DNA of 64,000 nucleotides from Acidobacteriota bacterium (GCA_013289875.1 JABCZC010000024.1:1-64000), one strand, 5' to 3'; positions 1 to 8,985 are shown, counted from the stretch's first letter. Translations and numbers: made by a program. The notes: generated by a model from the letters alone, not told the origin.

Positions 1-1011
1 TACCTGCTCAAGGTGTGTGTCGCCGAAGAATTCACCATCGAGCGCCACCGGCCCTTTGATCTCCGACAGCGTCACGTCGTCCACATGGCCATCCATGAAG
101 GCATGCCCGTCCACCTGGTGCGCAGAAAAATCCCCATGGTTCATGCGCGCGTGCACATCGCCGCCAATGCTGTCGATCTTCACATCTCCATGACCCGAGG
201 TCACATCCACGTTGCCTTTAAGGCCTTCGACCGTTACATCGCCGTGACCTGCATTGATAACCGCCAGTGACTTCTCGGGAAGCTGCAGGGTAAGATCGAC
301 GCGCGCTCCGTTGCGGCTGGGCACCGTGATCACCGCGCCTGAGGTGGACGTAACGATCTTCGGCTTCACATCATCGAACATCTTCTGCGCGTCCTTGTCC
401 GACGAATGCACGATCTGGTGCGCCCGCAGGTGCATCTCCCCATCGGTCGATGTCGTCACCGTGACGTCGCCGCGAGGATTCTGGATATTCACGTTCGCGT
501 TCGAGGGAATCTCCTGATCTATCTGGACGTCGTTGTCGTGCTCCTCACCCATCATTGAGAAGAAGTCATCCCCATCGTCGTTGAACTGGTGACTGAACGG
601 CCCCCACCAGCGGCCTTCGTTCGAGCCCCATCCCACGCTGGCGAGCAGCAGAATCAGAAACACGATGCCGCCGACCGAACGCCGGCCCGCATACGGATTA
701 TTCCGGTCCCAGAAATACTCGCCGAGCGAAACCACGCCTACGCCAATCAGCAGGATGGGCCACCAGCGCGCATACCAGTTCCAAAACCCGGATACGCTCA
801 GATGCCCCGTTTCGAGTAGCAGGGCGATGATGCCGATCATCAGCAGAATGCACGGGCCCACAATCGATGAGCGCCTGTAGCCGTACCAGTGTCTCCAGTA
901 TCGGCGCTGGGCGCGCATCTGGTCGCGCTGCGCTCGCGCAAAGTCGCGTGCCTGCCGTCGTGCATCCCGGTCAGAATACGGAGGTGGATAGGGTGGAGGA
1001 TTGGCCGCCAT
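1..1011 (-). CDS. DUF4097-type beta-repeat membrane protein (3' end outside window)
   Basis: Last visible gene of the sigma-factor operon; 337 codons lie in the window and the frame is still open at the left edge. The N-terminus is Pro/Arg-rich and cytoplasmic-looking. Hydrophobic segments follow at about residues 50-68, 83-98 and 114-128, the first two forming a LiaF/DUF5668-like hairpin (GPCILLMIGIIALLL, then WWPILLIGVG). From about residue 165 come short Gly/Asp/Val repeats such as GHGDVTVEGLKGNVDVTSGH, typical of DUF4097 adhesin-like beta-helices. The ATG is preceded by GGAGGT six bases upstream and lies four bases after the stop of the previous gene. Exact function is unknown; context suggests an envelope-stress effector. 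Confidence 0.85.
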   Translation of the reverse strand, partial: MAANPPPYPPPYSDRDARRQARDFARAQRDQMRAQRRYWRHWYGYRRSSIVGPCILLMIGIIALLLETGHLSVSGFWNWYARWWPILLIGVGVVSLGEYFWDRNNPYAGRRSVGGIVFLILLLASVGWGSNEGRWWGPFSHQFNDDGDDFFSMMGEEHDNDVQIDQEIPSNANVNIQNPRGDVTVTTSTDGEMHLRAHQIVHSSDKDAQKMFDDVKPKIVTSTSGAVITVPSRNGARVDLTLQLPEKSLAVINAGHGDVTVEGLKGNVDVTSGHGDVKIDSIGGDVHARMNHGDFSAHQVDGHAFMDGHVDDVTLSEIKGPVALDGEFFGDTHLEQV

Positions 1012-1015
1012 GTTG

Positions 1016-1354
1016 CTACCTCCCCTCGCCGGAATCGTAACGGCGGTTTGGATCGGCGGGAAGATTTGGCGGCGATACTACAATGGACGATGAGCCGGGC
1101 GGTGTGGTTGCTACCGGTCCTACGCCCTGGGCTGCATACTGCCCCTGTGCGTATTGTCCCTGCGCCATCTGTTCCTGCTGCCACTGCGACCATGCCGCGC
1201 GCTCCGCAAGCTGGAGCACGCCCAGCACGATCAGATAAAGCGGCCAGCTCCTGCCGAAGGAGATGATGTCCCATTCGTTGAGCAGCGCCGTGATGCCGAA
1301 GACCAGGAGCATCGCTGGTCCCTTGATGCGATGGATAAATAGGTACGGGTTCAT
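1016..1354 (-). CDS. small two-helix membrane protein, LiaF/DUF5668-like
   Basis: A 112-residue protein starting MNPYLFIHRIKG. The start overlaps the stop of the upstream gene by ATGA, which supports translational coupling and rules out longer in-frame starts. Residues about 13-45 form a two-helix hairpin (GPAMLLVFGITALL, then SWPLYLIVLGVLQL), the same design seen in the proteins encoded on both sides of it. A Gln/Gly-rich and Pro-rich hydrophilic tail follows. No catalytic motif is visible. Probably an inner-membrane component of the envelope-stress operon; function unknown. Confidence 0.8.
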   Translation of the reverse strand: MNPYLFIHRIKGPAMLLVFGITALLNEWDIISFGRSWPLYLIVLGVLQLAERAAWSQWQQEQMAQGQYAQGQYAAQGVGPVATTPPGSSSIVVSPPNLPADPNRRYDSGEGR

Positions 1355-2262
1355 AGTGCACCTCCCGAGGGTGGCGCCGGAGGCGCCGGAGGCGCCGGAG
1401 GGGGAGGCGGGGGAGGAACTCCGCGTGTACGCCGATACAGCAGCCACGCGCCGAGGCCGATGATGAGGAACGGCCACGTGTGATGGAACCAGTCAAAGCC
1501 GAAGATGCCCAACGTGTTGAAGAGGAACAGCAGCCCCAATCCGATGAGCACAATCGCGCCGATCGGCTCACGACGCGGCATGGGCGCATAGGGATCGACT
1601 TCCGGAGGCACAGCGCCAACCGGAGGAATTGGCGGGACAGCCGTGTAAGGCGGATATTGGGTGGTGTAGTCGACGGGAGGGGCGTAACCTGCCGCAGGAG
1701 GCACGGGGGGAACGGGGTATGTCTGCGTCGCTGACGGCGTCACATTGGAGTTCGGAATGCCGAGCTTCGACCCGAGCTCATTCAGCCCGAACGGATCGGG
1801 CAGCGGCAGCCCATCGCGGCGAGCCTTGGCCGTTTCATACGCGTCGAAGACCTGGTACGCGATCCAGGCCGCGATAAACAACCCGAAGATTCCATGATTT
1901 TCCGTGATCCCGATGAGAACCACGAAGACCAACACATGCACCAACGCCTTTACGTACTGGCCGTTGTACATCGCGCCCACGCCTGGGATAAATCCAAGGC
2001 CCATCGCGACGCCAGGATTCGGACCACTGGGCGGAATCACGCCGCTCACCGCGTAATTCACTCCGCTGGCCGTCGTTCCAGAGGCCGTGTAGGCCCCTCC
2101 GCCCGGCGCGGCATAACCTCCACCGATCCCGAGTTTCGCCGCCAGGCATTGCTCACAATAAATCACACCGGAAACCGGCCGTACGCACTGGGCGCACAGG
2201 GCCTTTCCGCAATTCTGGCAGTATGCAGCTACAGCAATATCCGGATGGTTGACGCAATTCAT
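1351..2262 (-). CDS. B-box zinc-finger / TM2-like / LiaF-like membrane protein
   Basis: A 303-residue protein. Residues 3-40 hold a B-box-like zinc-binding cluster (CxxH, CxxC, CxxC, CxxC, beginning MNCVNHPDIAVAAYC). Residues about 85-140 form a TM2-like segment (GFIPGVGAMYNGQYVKALVH). A Pro-rich linker of about 90 residues leads to a C-terminal hairpin (IGAIVLIGLGLLFLF, HTWPFLIIGLGAWLL) resembling the other two membrane proteins of the operon, and a polyproline tail. AAGGAG lies six bases before the ATG, and the start overlaps the stop of the anti-sigma gene by four bases. Likely a membrane sensor or adaptor in the sigma-factor operon; role inferred from context only. Confidence 0.8.
   Translation of the reverse strand: MNCVNHPDIAVAAYCQNCGKALCAQCVRPVSGVIYCEQCLAAKLGIGGGYAAPGGGAYTASGTTASGVNYAVSGVIPPSGPNPGVAMGLGFIPGVGAMYNGQYVKALVHVLVFVVLIGITENHGIFGLFIAAWIAYQVFDAYETAKARRDGLPLPDPFGLNELGSKLGIPNSNVTPSATQTYPVPPVPPAAGYAPPVDYTTQYPPYTAVPPIPPVGAVPPEVDPYAPMPRREPIGAIVLIGLGLLFLFNTLGIFGFDWFHHTWPFLIIGLGAWLLYRRTRGVPPPPPPPAPPAPPAPPSGGAL
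1373..1402. repeat. 9-bp tandem repeat encoding an Ala-Pro-Pro run
   Basis: The unit GGCGCCGGA is repeated about three times on the plus strand and encodes APP repeats plus the polyproline tail of the overlying minus-strand B-box protein. Being in units of nine, copy-number change would alter tail length without a frameshift. Confidence 0.8.
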
Positions 2263-3188
2263 GCCAAGCTCCTTTCTGCCTGGTCTCGTAGGAAAGCGAC
2301 CAAAGTATCTACCTCTTCCTCTTCTTTTTCTTTGTTCCGGACCTCGCTGGCGCCCGGGCAGGACGCTACCGTTTTGCCGAACCTCGTTTTGCCAGACCAC
2401 TCTTCGCTGGCCAGCACTTTTTTTCCAAAAATCACATCCGGCTGGGCAACGCTCGGTGCGGATTCGAGCTTCCCGCCGTTCTTATGCCCGTTACCTGGCG
2501 ACGAGCTGGCCGGCGGAGTATTTTGCGGCGCGGGCGTCTCCTGTTTCGGCTGCGTGGTGGCGGGCCGCTGCGTTTCTTCGTCGCGGCGCAGTTCACGCAT
2601 CTTGGATTCCACTTCGTACACAAAGCGCAGGTTGTCGTAGTAGCGCACCACCTGGCTCTTTGCGCCATAGAACTGCCGCGTAAGATTAGTTTCGAGGTTC
2701 GCCGGAGTCAGATCCGCCAGGCGCAGGCCGGTCAACCGCACTCCGGCTAGATTCAACGTCAGCGCGATCGAGAAAAAGGCCATAGCCGCCGTCATCATCA
2801 GGCGCGTATCCCACACAAATTTTCGCCGTGGAATGGCCAGCACATTGGGTCCAGCCGCGATCGGAGCTCCATACACGGCCAGCGGACGATCCGCTACCGC
2901 GCCACTTGTCCGGCTCAGAATGCGCTCCATCAGGTCGCCCGGCATCTCCGGCTCGATCTGCAGGAAGCTCATCCACTCCCGCCCCTGCCGGGATTGCGCC
3001 AGCAGCCCCGAGCACGCTGCGCAGTCATGGCTGTGCGCCTCAAAAGCCGCGCCATCGGCGGGCGGCATCACGCCGTCCAGAGCATCCGCCAACAGGGCTT
3101 CCCACTCCTCGCAGCGGAGTTCCCGTCCGGCGCGATGCGCGCCTTCGGGGCCCTTCGGCTGCTGTTCAAATGGATTGCGCTCTGACAT
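2259..3188 (-). CDS. anti-sigma factor with zinc-finger (ZAS-like) domain
   Basis: A 309-residue protein whose start codon directly abuts the stop of the ECF sigma gene. The N-terminal ~75 residues carry the putative zinc-finger signature H52-x3-C56-x2-C59 (HSHDCAAC), typical of anti-sigma factors that bind their sigma in the cytoplasm. A single transmembrane helix lies at about residues 128-150 (MMTAAMAFFSIALTLNLAGV). The remainder is a long Gln/Pro/Lys-rich region, presumably periplasmic. By family analogy it sequesters the co-encoded sigma factor and releases it on an envelope signal; which signal cannot be read from the sequence. Confidence 0.88.
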   Translation of the reverse strand: MSERNPFEQQPKGPEGAHRAGRELRCEEWEALLADALDGVMPPADGAAFEAHSHDCAACSGLLAQSRQGREWMSFLQIEPEMPGDLMERILSRTSGAVADRPLAVYGAPIAAGPNVLAIPRRKFVWDTRLMMTAAMAFFSIALTLNLAGVRLTGLRLADLTPANLETNLTRQFYGAKSQVVRYYDNLRFVYEVESKMRELRRDEETQRPATTQPKQETPAPQNTPPASSSPGNGHKNGGKLESAPSVAQPDVIFGKKVLASEEWSGKTRFGKTVASCPGASEVRNKEKEEEEVDTLVAFLRDQAERSLA

Positions 3189-4034
3189 CTAAACCACCTG
3201 TCCCTTGTTACGTTCGAGCAGCCTTGCCAGTTCCGCCCGACCCCGGCTGATACGCGATTTCACGGTACCTTCGGGTATGTGCAGAACCTGAGCTATCTCT
3301 TTGTAGTCCATGTCTTGTAAGTCACGAAGAATTACTGCTTCTCTCAACTCCGGTGAAATCTTTGTCAGTGCTTCCTGCACCATCCGGGCGATCTCTTTTT
3401 GCGCTGCGCGGTCATGTTGCGTCGGCCCCGTCGCCGCCAGCCGATCGGCCAGCGGAAGCTCCTCCGATTCGTCCCACCCTGCGTCCATCGAGTCTGTCAC
3501 GCGCTGTTGTTTTGTTCTACGAAAATGATCGACCAGCAGATTACGCGCGAGTGTCGTCAGCCATGTCTGGAAGCTGCCACGGTTCAGATCAAAGGTTGTC
3601 AGATTTCCGTAAACCTTGATGAAAACGTCCTGGGTGAGGTCCTCAGCGTCATGCGGCGAGCCGGTAAAGCGGTAGCAAAGGGCGTAGATGCGGCGATGGT
3701 GCGCTTTCACCAGTTCGGCCCAGGCCACGGAATCGCCATCCAGGCACCGCTGTACGACGATCTGCCAGTCGGCTTCCAATACTCTCTCTGCTCCCCGTGC
3801 CTCTGCTTTGCCCTGCGCGCCAGTGTGCGACGCCCATCCCGATGCAGCACCCCGCTGCCCCGGCCCCGAGCCCAGCCGGTTGATCGCACCCGGGCCCGGC
3901 CCCTGCACCGAACCCGGATGCGTCTGAGACACAGGACGCAGTCCCGGAGTGATTGCTCCAGTCCTCGGCCGCGTCCGGATCACCCGGAACCCGTCCAGCT
4001 CCCACGTCATTGCCCCAGCACAACTCATGGCCAT
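3189..4034 (-). CDS. ECF-type RNA polymerase sigma factor
   Basis: Region 2 is clear (YALCYRFTGSPHDAEDLTQD, then W-T-RN-LVDHFRR) and region 4 ends in a typical HTH (DYKEIAQVLHIPEGTVKSRI). It is first in the operon, immediately followed by its anti-sigma gene. The start is uncertain: the ATG at 4034 gives 281 residues with about 84 Gly/Pro/Arg-rich leading residues unusual for the family. A TTG at 3779 just before EADWQIVVQRCL would give a normal-length ECF factor of 196 residues and has GGGGAG upstream, although the spacing is long. Probably controls its own operon and other envelope genes. Confidence 0.9.
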   Translation of the reverse strand: MAMSCAGAMTWELDGFRVIRTRPRTGAITPGLRPVSQTHPGSVQGPGPGAINRLGSGPGQRGAASGWASHTGAQGKAEARGAERVLEADWQIVVQRCLDGDSVAWAELVKAHHRRIYALCYRFTGSPHDAEDLTQDVFIKVYGNLTTFDLNRGSFQTWLTTLARNLLVDHFRRTKQQRVTDSMDAGWDESEELPLADRLAATGPTQHDRAAQKEIARMVQEALTKISPELREAVILRDLQDMDYKEIAQVLHIPEGTVKSRISRGRAELARLLERNKGQVV

Positions 4035-4233
4035 TCATACGCAAGTAACACGCCGCCGGTTCCGTGGGCGAGTCGGGCTGTTTCTTCAATGCAGTGAAGT
4101 GGCCAGAATACAGGAAAACCGAGAGGAGTATTCAGTCCTGCTCGTCAAGAGACGCGTCAGGCAGATGAAGCCGGAGGGATGATGATTGGGTTTCGAAAAC
4201 AGAGCTCGGAGCGGCGTCTCCCCAAAATAGCGA

Positions 4234-4581
4234 TCAGCCTATCTTGATTCCGTGTTCGCCGACGACGGTGAACACCTCGAGGAGATTGGTAGTCCCAAGA
4301 AGCTGCCGAACCTGTGCGCCAAGGTTGACGAGTTGCAAGGTGCAGCCAGCGGACCGGGCAGAAACGTACAGACGAACCAGCGTGCCCAGGCCCGTGCTGT
4401 CCATGCGGGTCAGATCGCTCAGATCCAGCACGATTCGTTTGGTATCCGGGATCAGTTGCCTGACGCGGATATAGAGAATATCGCTCACACCTGACATCAA
4501 CTTGCCGTGGCATCGCACCACGGCAGAGTTGCCGGCACGGTCAATGTCAATCGTAAGGAGACTCGCCGCTTGGTCAGTCAT
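4234..4581 (-). CDS. STAS-domain anti-sigma factor antagonist (SpoIIAA/RsbV-like)
   Basis: A 115-residue single-domain protein matching the STAS fold: an N-terminal beta strand with VRCHGKLMSG, then LDLSDLTRMDSTGLGTLVRL, where the Ser of MDSTG is the usual phosphorylation site. In this family the dephosphorylated antagonist binds an anti-sigma kinase and frees the sigma factor. No RsbW-like kinase or RsbU-like phosphatase is seen in the window, so the partner is elsewhere. It starts 14 bases after the stop of the small secreted protein gene and is probably co-transcribed with it. Confidence 0.88.
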   Translation of the reverse strand: MTDQAASLLTIDIDRAGNSAVVRCHGKLMSGVSDILYIRVRQLIPDTKRIVLDLSDLTRMDSTGLGTLVRLYVSARSAGCTLQLVNLGAQVRQLLGTTNLLEVFTVVGEHGIKIG

Positions 4582-4595
4582 CAGGACGTTGGTAG

Positions 4596-4922
4596 CTACG
4601 ACTTCTGCGCCGTCACCGAAGTCACTGTGATGGTATCGCCATCGACGGTGCCTTTGATGGTCACGTTCTGGCCGGCCAGACCCTTGACAGCGTCATCTTC
4701 GCCTTTGAGCTTGTAGACCTTGCCGTCGCTAACCAGAACCGGAGCTGCGCCACGCGCGACGCAACCCTTGACGCACTTTGTGGCGGAAGCGCTGGGCGCG
4801 GCGTGCGATGCGCCGCACTGGTTCTCGCTGATAAAGCCATTAATCGCTTGTGCCGACTGGGCGGAGAGCACAGAGGCCGAGATGGCCAGAAGTAACGCGG
4901 CTGCCAGATTCTTGATAGACAT
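4596..4922 (-). CDS. small secreted Cys-containing protein (DUF5818-like)
   Basis: A 108-residue protein with a clear signal peptide (MSIKNLAAALLLAISASVLS, cleavage near AQA-IN). The mature part has three Cys including CVKGC, followed by a small beta domain (PVLVSDGKVYKLKGEDDAVK, then GLAGQNVTIKGTVDGDTITV). This pattern is common in small acidobacterial exported proteins sometimes labelled DUF5818; the assignment is from memory. The start was chosen because GAGGAG sits about seven bases before this ATG; an ATG 15 bases upstream would overlap that site. Function unknown; probably periplasmic. Confidence 0.75.
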   Translation of the reverse strand: MSIKNLAAALLLAISASVLSAQSAQAINGFISENQCGASHAAPSASATKCVKGCVARGAAPVLVSDGKVYKLKGEDDAVKGLAGQNVTIKGTVDGDTITVTSVTAQKS

Positions 4923-5064
4923 GCGGAGACTCCTCATCGATTGCACCGGTTCGACCATACCACCGGACCATGAAGGCAGTCCAAGTCCGACACTTAGAAA
5001 CTTTCCCCAGGTAAAAAACGAGCCGGTGGCTACCTGCCTCTCAGCCGCCCGCTTTACCAGCTGC

Positions 5065-6318
5065 TTACGTCTCCAGAAGGAAGTCCGGCGCCACCGTATT
5101 CTCATACAGCGAGTGGTCGCGCGTTACTACCGTCAGTCCGCTGGGAGTGACGAAATATTTCCGCTTGTCCTCACTCTGGTCGTATCCAATCACCGTGCCC
5201 TCCGGGAGCTGCACGTCCCTATCAATGATGGCTCGCCGGATGCGGCAATGCCGCCCGATATTCACATGCGAAAACACAATGCTCGAATCGAGTTCGGAAT
5301 AGGAGTTGACCCGCACATCCTGCGACAGCACGCTGTTGCGCACCACTGAGCCGGAAACGATGCAGCCCGCCGACACGATGGAGTTGATCGCCATGCCCGT
5401 CCTTCCCGGCTCGCCGAATACGAACTTCGCCGGAGGATACTGCCGCACCCTGGTCCGGATAGGCCAGTTGCTGTCATAGAGATTGAAGACCGGCGACACA
5501 GACCCCACATCCATGTTGGCGTCGTAATACGCGTCCAGCGTGCCGACATCACGCCAATAGAGAGCCTGTTGCTTGTTCTCATCGACAAAGTTATAGGCAC
5601 GCATCTTGTATTTGCCCAGAATATTCGGCAGGATATTGTGCCCAAAGTCGTGTTTCGACGAGGGGTCCTCTGCGTCCTGCATCAGCGCCGGCAGCAGCAC
5701 ATCCGTGTTGAAGAGGTAGATGCCCATCGAGACATCGACCATGTTGGGATTGAACGGCGACCGGATCTCCGTCGTCTTGGGCTTCTCCTTAAACCCGACA
5801 ATGTCGCCGCTGCGGGCAACTTCCACCACGCCGAAGCTTGCCACCTCCGATGGATCGACCGGCAGCGTGGCCAGGGTCACATCCGCGCCCGATTCCTCAT
5901 GCTGATCAAGCATCTTCCCGTAGTGCATCTTGTAGATGTGGTCGCCGGAGAGAATGAGCACGCGTTTGGGCTGCTCCGAACCGATTGAGTAGATGTTCTG
6001 GTAGACCGCGTCGGCCGTGCCCATGTACCAGTTCGCGCTCACCCGCTGCATGGGCGGAAGTATCTCGATGAATTCTCCCAGTTCCTGCGCGACAACGCTC
6101 GTCCAGCCCTCGCGAATATGGCGGTTCAGCGACAGTGCCTTGTACTGCGTGAGAATGTACACGTGACGCAGATCGGAGTTGATGCAGTTGGAAAGGGTTA
6201 TGTCGATAATGCGGTAGTTGCCGCCGAAAGGAACCGCCGGCTTTGCCCGATCTCGCGTCAGCGGAAAAAGCCGCTCCCCTGCTCCCCCCGCCAGCAATAC
6301 GCCGAGTGTGTCTCTCAT
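5065..6318 (-). CDS. glgC: glucose-1-phosphate adenylyltransferase (ADP-glucose pyrophosphorylase)
   Basis: A 417-residue protein, the normal length for bacterial GlgC. It makes ADP-glucose from glucose-1-phosphate and ATP, the committed step of glycogen synthesis. The N-terminal nucleotidyltransferase loop is intact (LAGGAGERLFPLTRDRAKPA), followed by VPFGGNYRIIDITLSN and the sugar-phosphate region with FKEKPK. The C-terminal third shows left-handed beta-helix hexapeptides (SVVRNSVLSQDVRVNSYSEL). No other glycogen gene is nearby. It reads away from the divergently placed hypothetical gene region and has no strong Shine-Dalgarno sequence. Confidence 0.95.
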   Translation of the reverse strand: MRDTLGVLLAGGAGERLFPLTRDRAKPAVPFGGNYRIIDITLSNCINSDLRHVYILTQYKALSLNRHIREGWTSVVAQELGEFIEILPPMQRVSANWYMGTADAVYQNIYSIGSEQPKRVLILSGDHIYKMHYGKMLDQHEESGADVTLATLPVDPSEVASFGVVEVARSGDIVGFKEKPKTTEIRSPFNPNMVDVSMGIYLFNTDVLLPALMQDAEDPSSKHDFGHNILPNILGKYKMRAYNFVDENKQQALYWRDVGTLDAYYDANMDVGSVSPVFNLYDSNWPIRTRVRQYPPAKFVFGEPGRTGMAINSIVSAGCIVSGSVVRNSVLSQDVRVNSYSELDSSIVFSHVNIGRHCRIRRAIIDRDVQLPEGTVIGYDQSEDKRKYFVTPSGLTVVTRDHSLYENTVAPDFLLET

Positions 6319-6443
6319 TGCCCTGGTTGTACCTTCATCGCCTCTCCGCCTCCGAAGTCACAGCCGCAGAGACTTCGCGCTGCCCTCTCGCGGAGACGAG
6401 CGGATACTAACACAATAGGGCCGGCCAGAGCATGAAGTCCCCG

Positions 6444-6761
6444 CTATTTGTGCCCCTCGTGCTCTTCAATCGCGATACGAAGCGACTTTAGAAAGCTGAG
6501 ATCCTGGGCCGTGAAAGTCTTATCCCCGCTCTGCTTCTCCGCATTCGAGGCTTCCAGCGCCGCCACGGGTTGCTGCTCCAGCTCATTCAGTCCAATCGTT
6601 GCCTCCAGCATCAACAACACATCGAACCCCTGCTTGCGAATGTCCTTCACCACTCCGGCGATGTGCTCCGACTCGGAAACGCTTTCATGGATTGCTTCGC
6701 CCAGCTGTTGCACCAGGTTGCGTAGTTTTTGGTTCAAGGATTCGCTCCGTTTCCGCCCCAC
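6444..6761 (-). CDS. conserved hypothetical helical protein, 105 aa
   Basis: A small soluble protein, mostly predicted helix, with no signal peptide or membrane segment. It has a basic N-terminus (MGRKRSESLNQKLRNLVQQL) and the segment GFDVLLMLEATIGL. No family was recognised. It is divergently arranged with the small membrane protein gene downstream, separated by about 100 bases that must hold both promoters. Codon use resembles the neighbours, which supports a real gene. Confidence 0.65.
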   Translation of the reverse strand: MGRKRSESLNQKLRNLVQQLGEAIHESVSESEHIAGVVKDIRKQGFDVLLMLEATIGLNELEQQPVAALEASNAEKQSGDKTFTAQDLSFLKSLRIAIEEHEGHK

Positions 6762-6859
6762 TTTGTGCCAGGGCGCTTTTTTAGCAGGTTTGTCTTACAT
6801 TACTTCTGATGTTCGACGGAGGCAATCCGAATCAGGACGCGACTGCTACACTTTTGTGT

Positions 6860-7291
6860 ATGGAGCCGGACCGTTTTGGCCGAAAATTAGGCGTCGGTGT
6901 CCGTGTTGCCTCCGGCATGCTCCGCGACCGCGCCTCGCAAACCGCACATTCCATGCAGAAAGAAGCTCCTGTTTATGTGGAGCGAGCAGCCCAGCAAAGC
7001 GCTGAGCGAGGCCGCTCCGTCGCTCGCGGCGTGCGAAAATTCGGACAGGGTATCTGGGGACCCTTTGCCCACGCCAGCGGAGTTCTCTGGCTTGAAGTCA
7101 CCGGCCTTTTCTTTGCCCTCTTCGGACTATTCTTCGCGCAAAGCGCCTACAAGCTGCGTCACGCCTGGTGGACCGGGGGCGAGCACACGCGCTTCATGCT
7201 CTATCTCGCCGTCACGGTCGTATTTTTCTACTTCACCTTCAGCTCGTTTTATCGCGCGCGCCAGAAGGAGAAGAAGCGAAAAGCACAGTAG
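6860..7291 (+). CDS. small membrane protein, two C-terminal helices
   Basis: From the ATG at 6860 the product is 143 residues; an in-frame ATG at 6809 would add 17 residues without a visible ribosome site. The first ~70 residues are hydrophilic and amphipathic (MLRDRASQTAHSMQKEAPVY). Hydrophobic helices follow at WLEVTGLFFALFGLFFAQSA and FMLYLAVTVVFFYFTFSSFY, ending in a strongly basic tail, so the C-terminus is probably cytoplasmic. No family was recognised. Confidence 0.7.
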   Translation: MEPDRFGRKLGVGVRVASGMLRDRASQTAHSMQKEAPVYVERAAQQSAERGRSVARGVRKFGQGIWGPFAHASGVLWLEVTGLFFALFGLFFAQSAYKLRHAWWTGGEHTRFMLYLAVTVVFFYFTFSSFYRARQKEKKRKAQ

Positions 7292-7396
7292 CACCTCTAG
7301 CATTGTCATCCCGAGCGGAGCACGTCATGGCGTGTGCAGTCGGGGGACCTGCAGTTCGTCTCGTTTCACTCCGACTCGTTACAATACTCAGTTCCC

Positions 7397-8971
7397 ATGC
7401 CCGCGCCGGATAAGCCTACCGAGAAATCCGTCTACACCGTTGCCGACCTCGCAAATTTTGATCCCGAGCGCGACCTCGGCTTCCCCGGCGAGTACCCGTT
7501 CACGCGCGGCATCCAGCCGACAATGTATCGCGGACGTCTCTGGACCATGCGCCAGTACGCCGGCATGGGAGATGCGGAAGAGTCCAATCGCCGTTACAAA
7601 TTCCTCATCGCCAACGGGACGGCGGGACTGTCCGTCGCTTTCGACCTGCCCACGCAGATCGGCTATGACTCCGACGACCCCATGGCTCTCGGCGAAGTCG
7701 GTAAAGTGGGAGTTGCCATCGACTCCATCGAAGATATGGAGCGCCTCTTCGACGGCATCTCGCTCGATAAAATTTCTACCTCGATGACCATCAACGCGAC
7801 TGCGAGCATTTTGCTTGCGCTCTACGTCGCCGTCGCCCGCCGCACCGGAGCCGACGTAAAGAAGCTCTCCGGCACCGTGCAGAACGACATCCTCAAGGAG
7901 TACATTGCACGCGGAACCTACATCTATCCCATTCGCGACGCCATGCGCATCATTACCGACATGTTCGCGTGGGCCAATGAGCACACGCCTGAGTGGAATC
8001 CCATCTCTATCTCCGGCTACCACATGCGCGAGGCAGGCTCGACCGCCGCGCAGGAGGTCGCCTTCACCCTCGGTAACGGCATCGCCTACGTGCAGGCCGC
8101 CGTCGACGCGGGCCTCGACATCGACCGCTTCGCGCCGCGATTGTCTTTCTTCTTCAATGCGCACAACAATTTCTTCGAGGAGGTCGCCAAATTCCGCTGC
8201 GCGCGTCGCGTGTGGGCAAGCATCATGCGCGATCACTTCGGCGCGAAGAGTCCCCGCTCATGGATGTTGCGCTTCCACACTCAGACCGCAGGCTCAACGC
8301 TCACTGCGCAGCAGCCGGAGAACAACATCGTCCGCACCGCCATCCAGGCACTCTCCGCTGTGCTGGGAGGCACGCAGTCTCTGCATACAAATGGCTACGA
8401 CGAAGCTCTCGCCCTGCCCACGGAAGAAGCCGCGCGCATCGCACTCAGGACACAACAAATCATCGCCACCGAGTCGGGAGTCGCCAATACCATCGATCCC
8501 TTCGCCGGCTCCTATTACGTGGAGAGCCTTACCAATGAAATCGAGCAGCAGGCCCGCGCCTACCTCGACCGCATCGACGACCTCGGAGGCATGCTGCGCG
8601 CCATCGAGCGAGGCTGGGTGCAGCAGGAGATCCAGAACGCCGCATATGAATACCAGCGCGCCGTCGACACTGGGGAAGCCATCGTCGTGGGCGTCAATCG
8701 CTTCACGCGTGACGAAGAACCGGACATCCCCATCCAGCGCATCGACGAATCTCTCGAACGCAGACAGGTCGAGCGCCTTCAGGCGCTGCGCGTGCGCCGC
8801 GACCACGCCCGCTGGCAGTCTTCACTGAATCTCATCCGCGACCACGCCCGTAGCGGAGCCAACCTGATGCCCGCAATCCTCGAAGCCGTCGAAAGTTACG
8901 CCACCGTCGGAGAAATCGCCGCCGCCATGCGGGAAGTCTTCGGCGAGTATCAGGAGTCGGTCGTGATTTAA
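7397..8971 (+). CDS. acyl-CoA mutase large subunit (methylmalonyl-CoA mutase family, no B12 domain)
   Basis: A 524-residue protein covering the substrate-binding TIM barrel of the coenzyme B12-dependent acyl-CoA mutases. Recognisable blocks are [71 protein letters not shown] and [20 protein letters not shown]. The protein ends after the barrel; the C-terminal cobalamin-binding domain with DxHxxG is missing, so a separate small subunit must exist elsewhere, as in two-subunit enzymes. The Tyr in TMYRG and the Arg in MRIITDM fit methylmalonyl-CoA mutase, whereas [10 protein letters not shown] and the TAQQP block resemble isobutyryl-CoA mutase. Substrate is therefore not certain. Confidence 0.88.
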   Translation: MPAPDKPTEKSVYTVADLANFDPERDLGFPGEYPFTRGIQPTMYRGRLWTMRQYAGMGDAEESNRRYKFLIANGTAGLSVAFDLPTQIGYDSDDPMALGEVGKVGVAIDSIEDMERLFDGISLDKISTSMTINATASILLALYVAVARRTGADVKKLSGTVQNDILKEYIARGTYIYPIRDAMRIITDMFAWANEHTPEWNPISISGYHMREAGSTAAQEVAFTLGNGIAYVQAAVDAGLDIDRFAPRLSFFFNAHNNFFEEVAKFRCARRVWASIMRDHFGAKSPRSWMLRFHTQTAGSTLTAQQPENNIVRTAIQALSAVLGGTQSLHTNGYDEALALPTEEAARIALRTQQIIATESGVANTIDPFAGSYYVESLTNEIEQQARAYLDRIDDLGGMLRAIERGWVQQEIQNAAYEYQRAVDTGEAIVVGVNRFTRDEEPDIPIQRIDESLERRQVERLQALRVRRDHARWQSSLNLIRDHARSGANLMPAILEAVESYATVGEIAAAMREVFGEYQESVVI

Positions 8972-8985
8972 CTTCCGGTCGGCGC

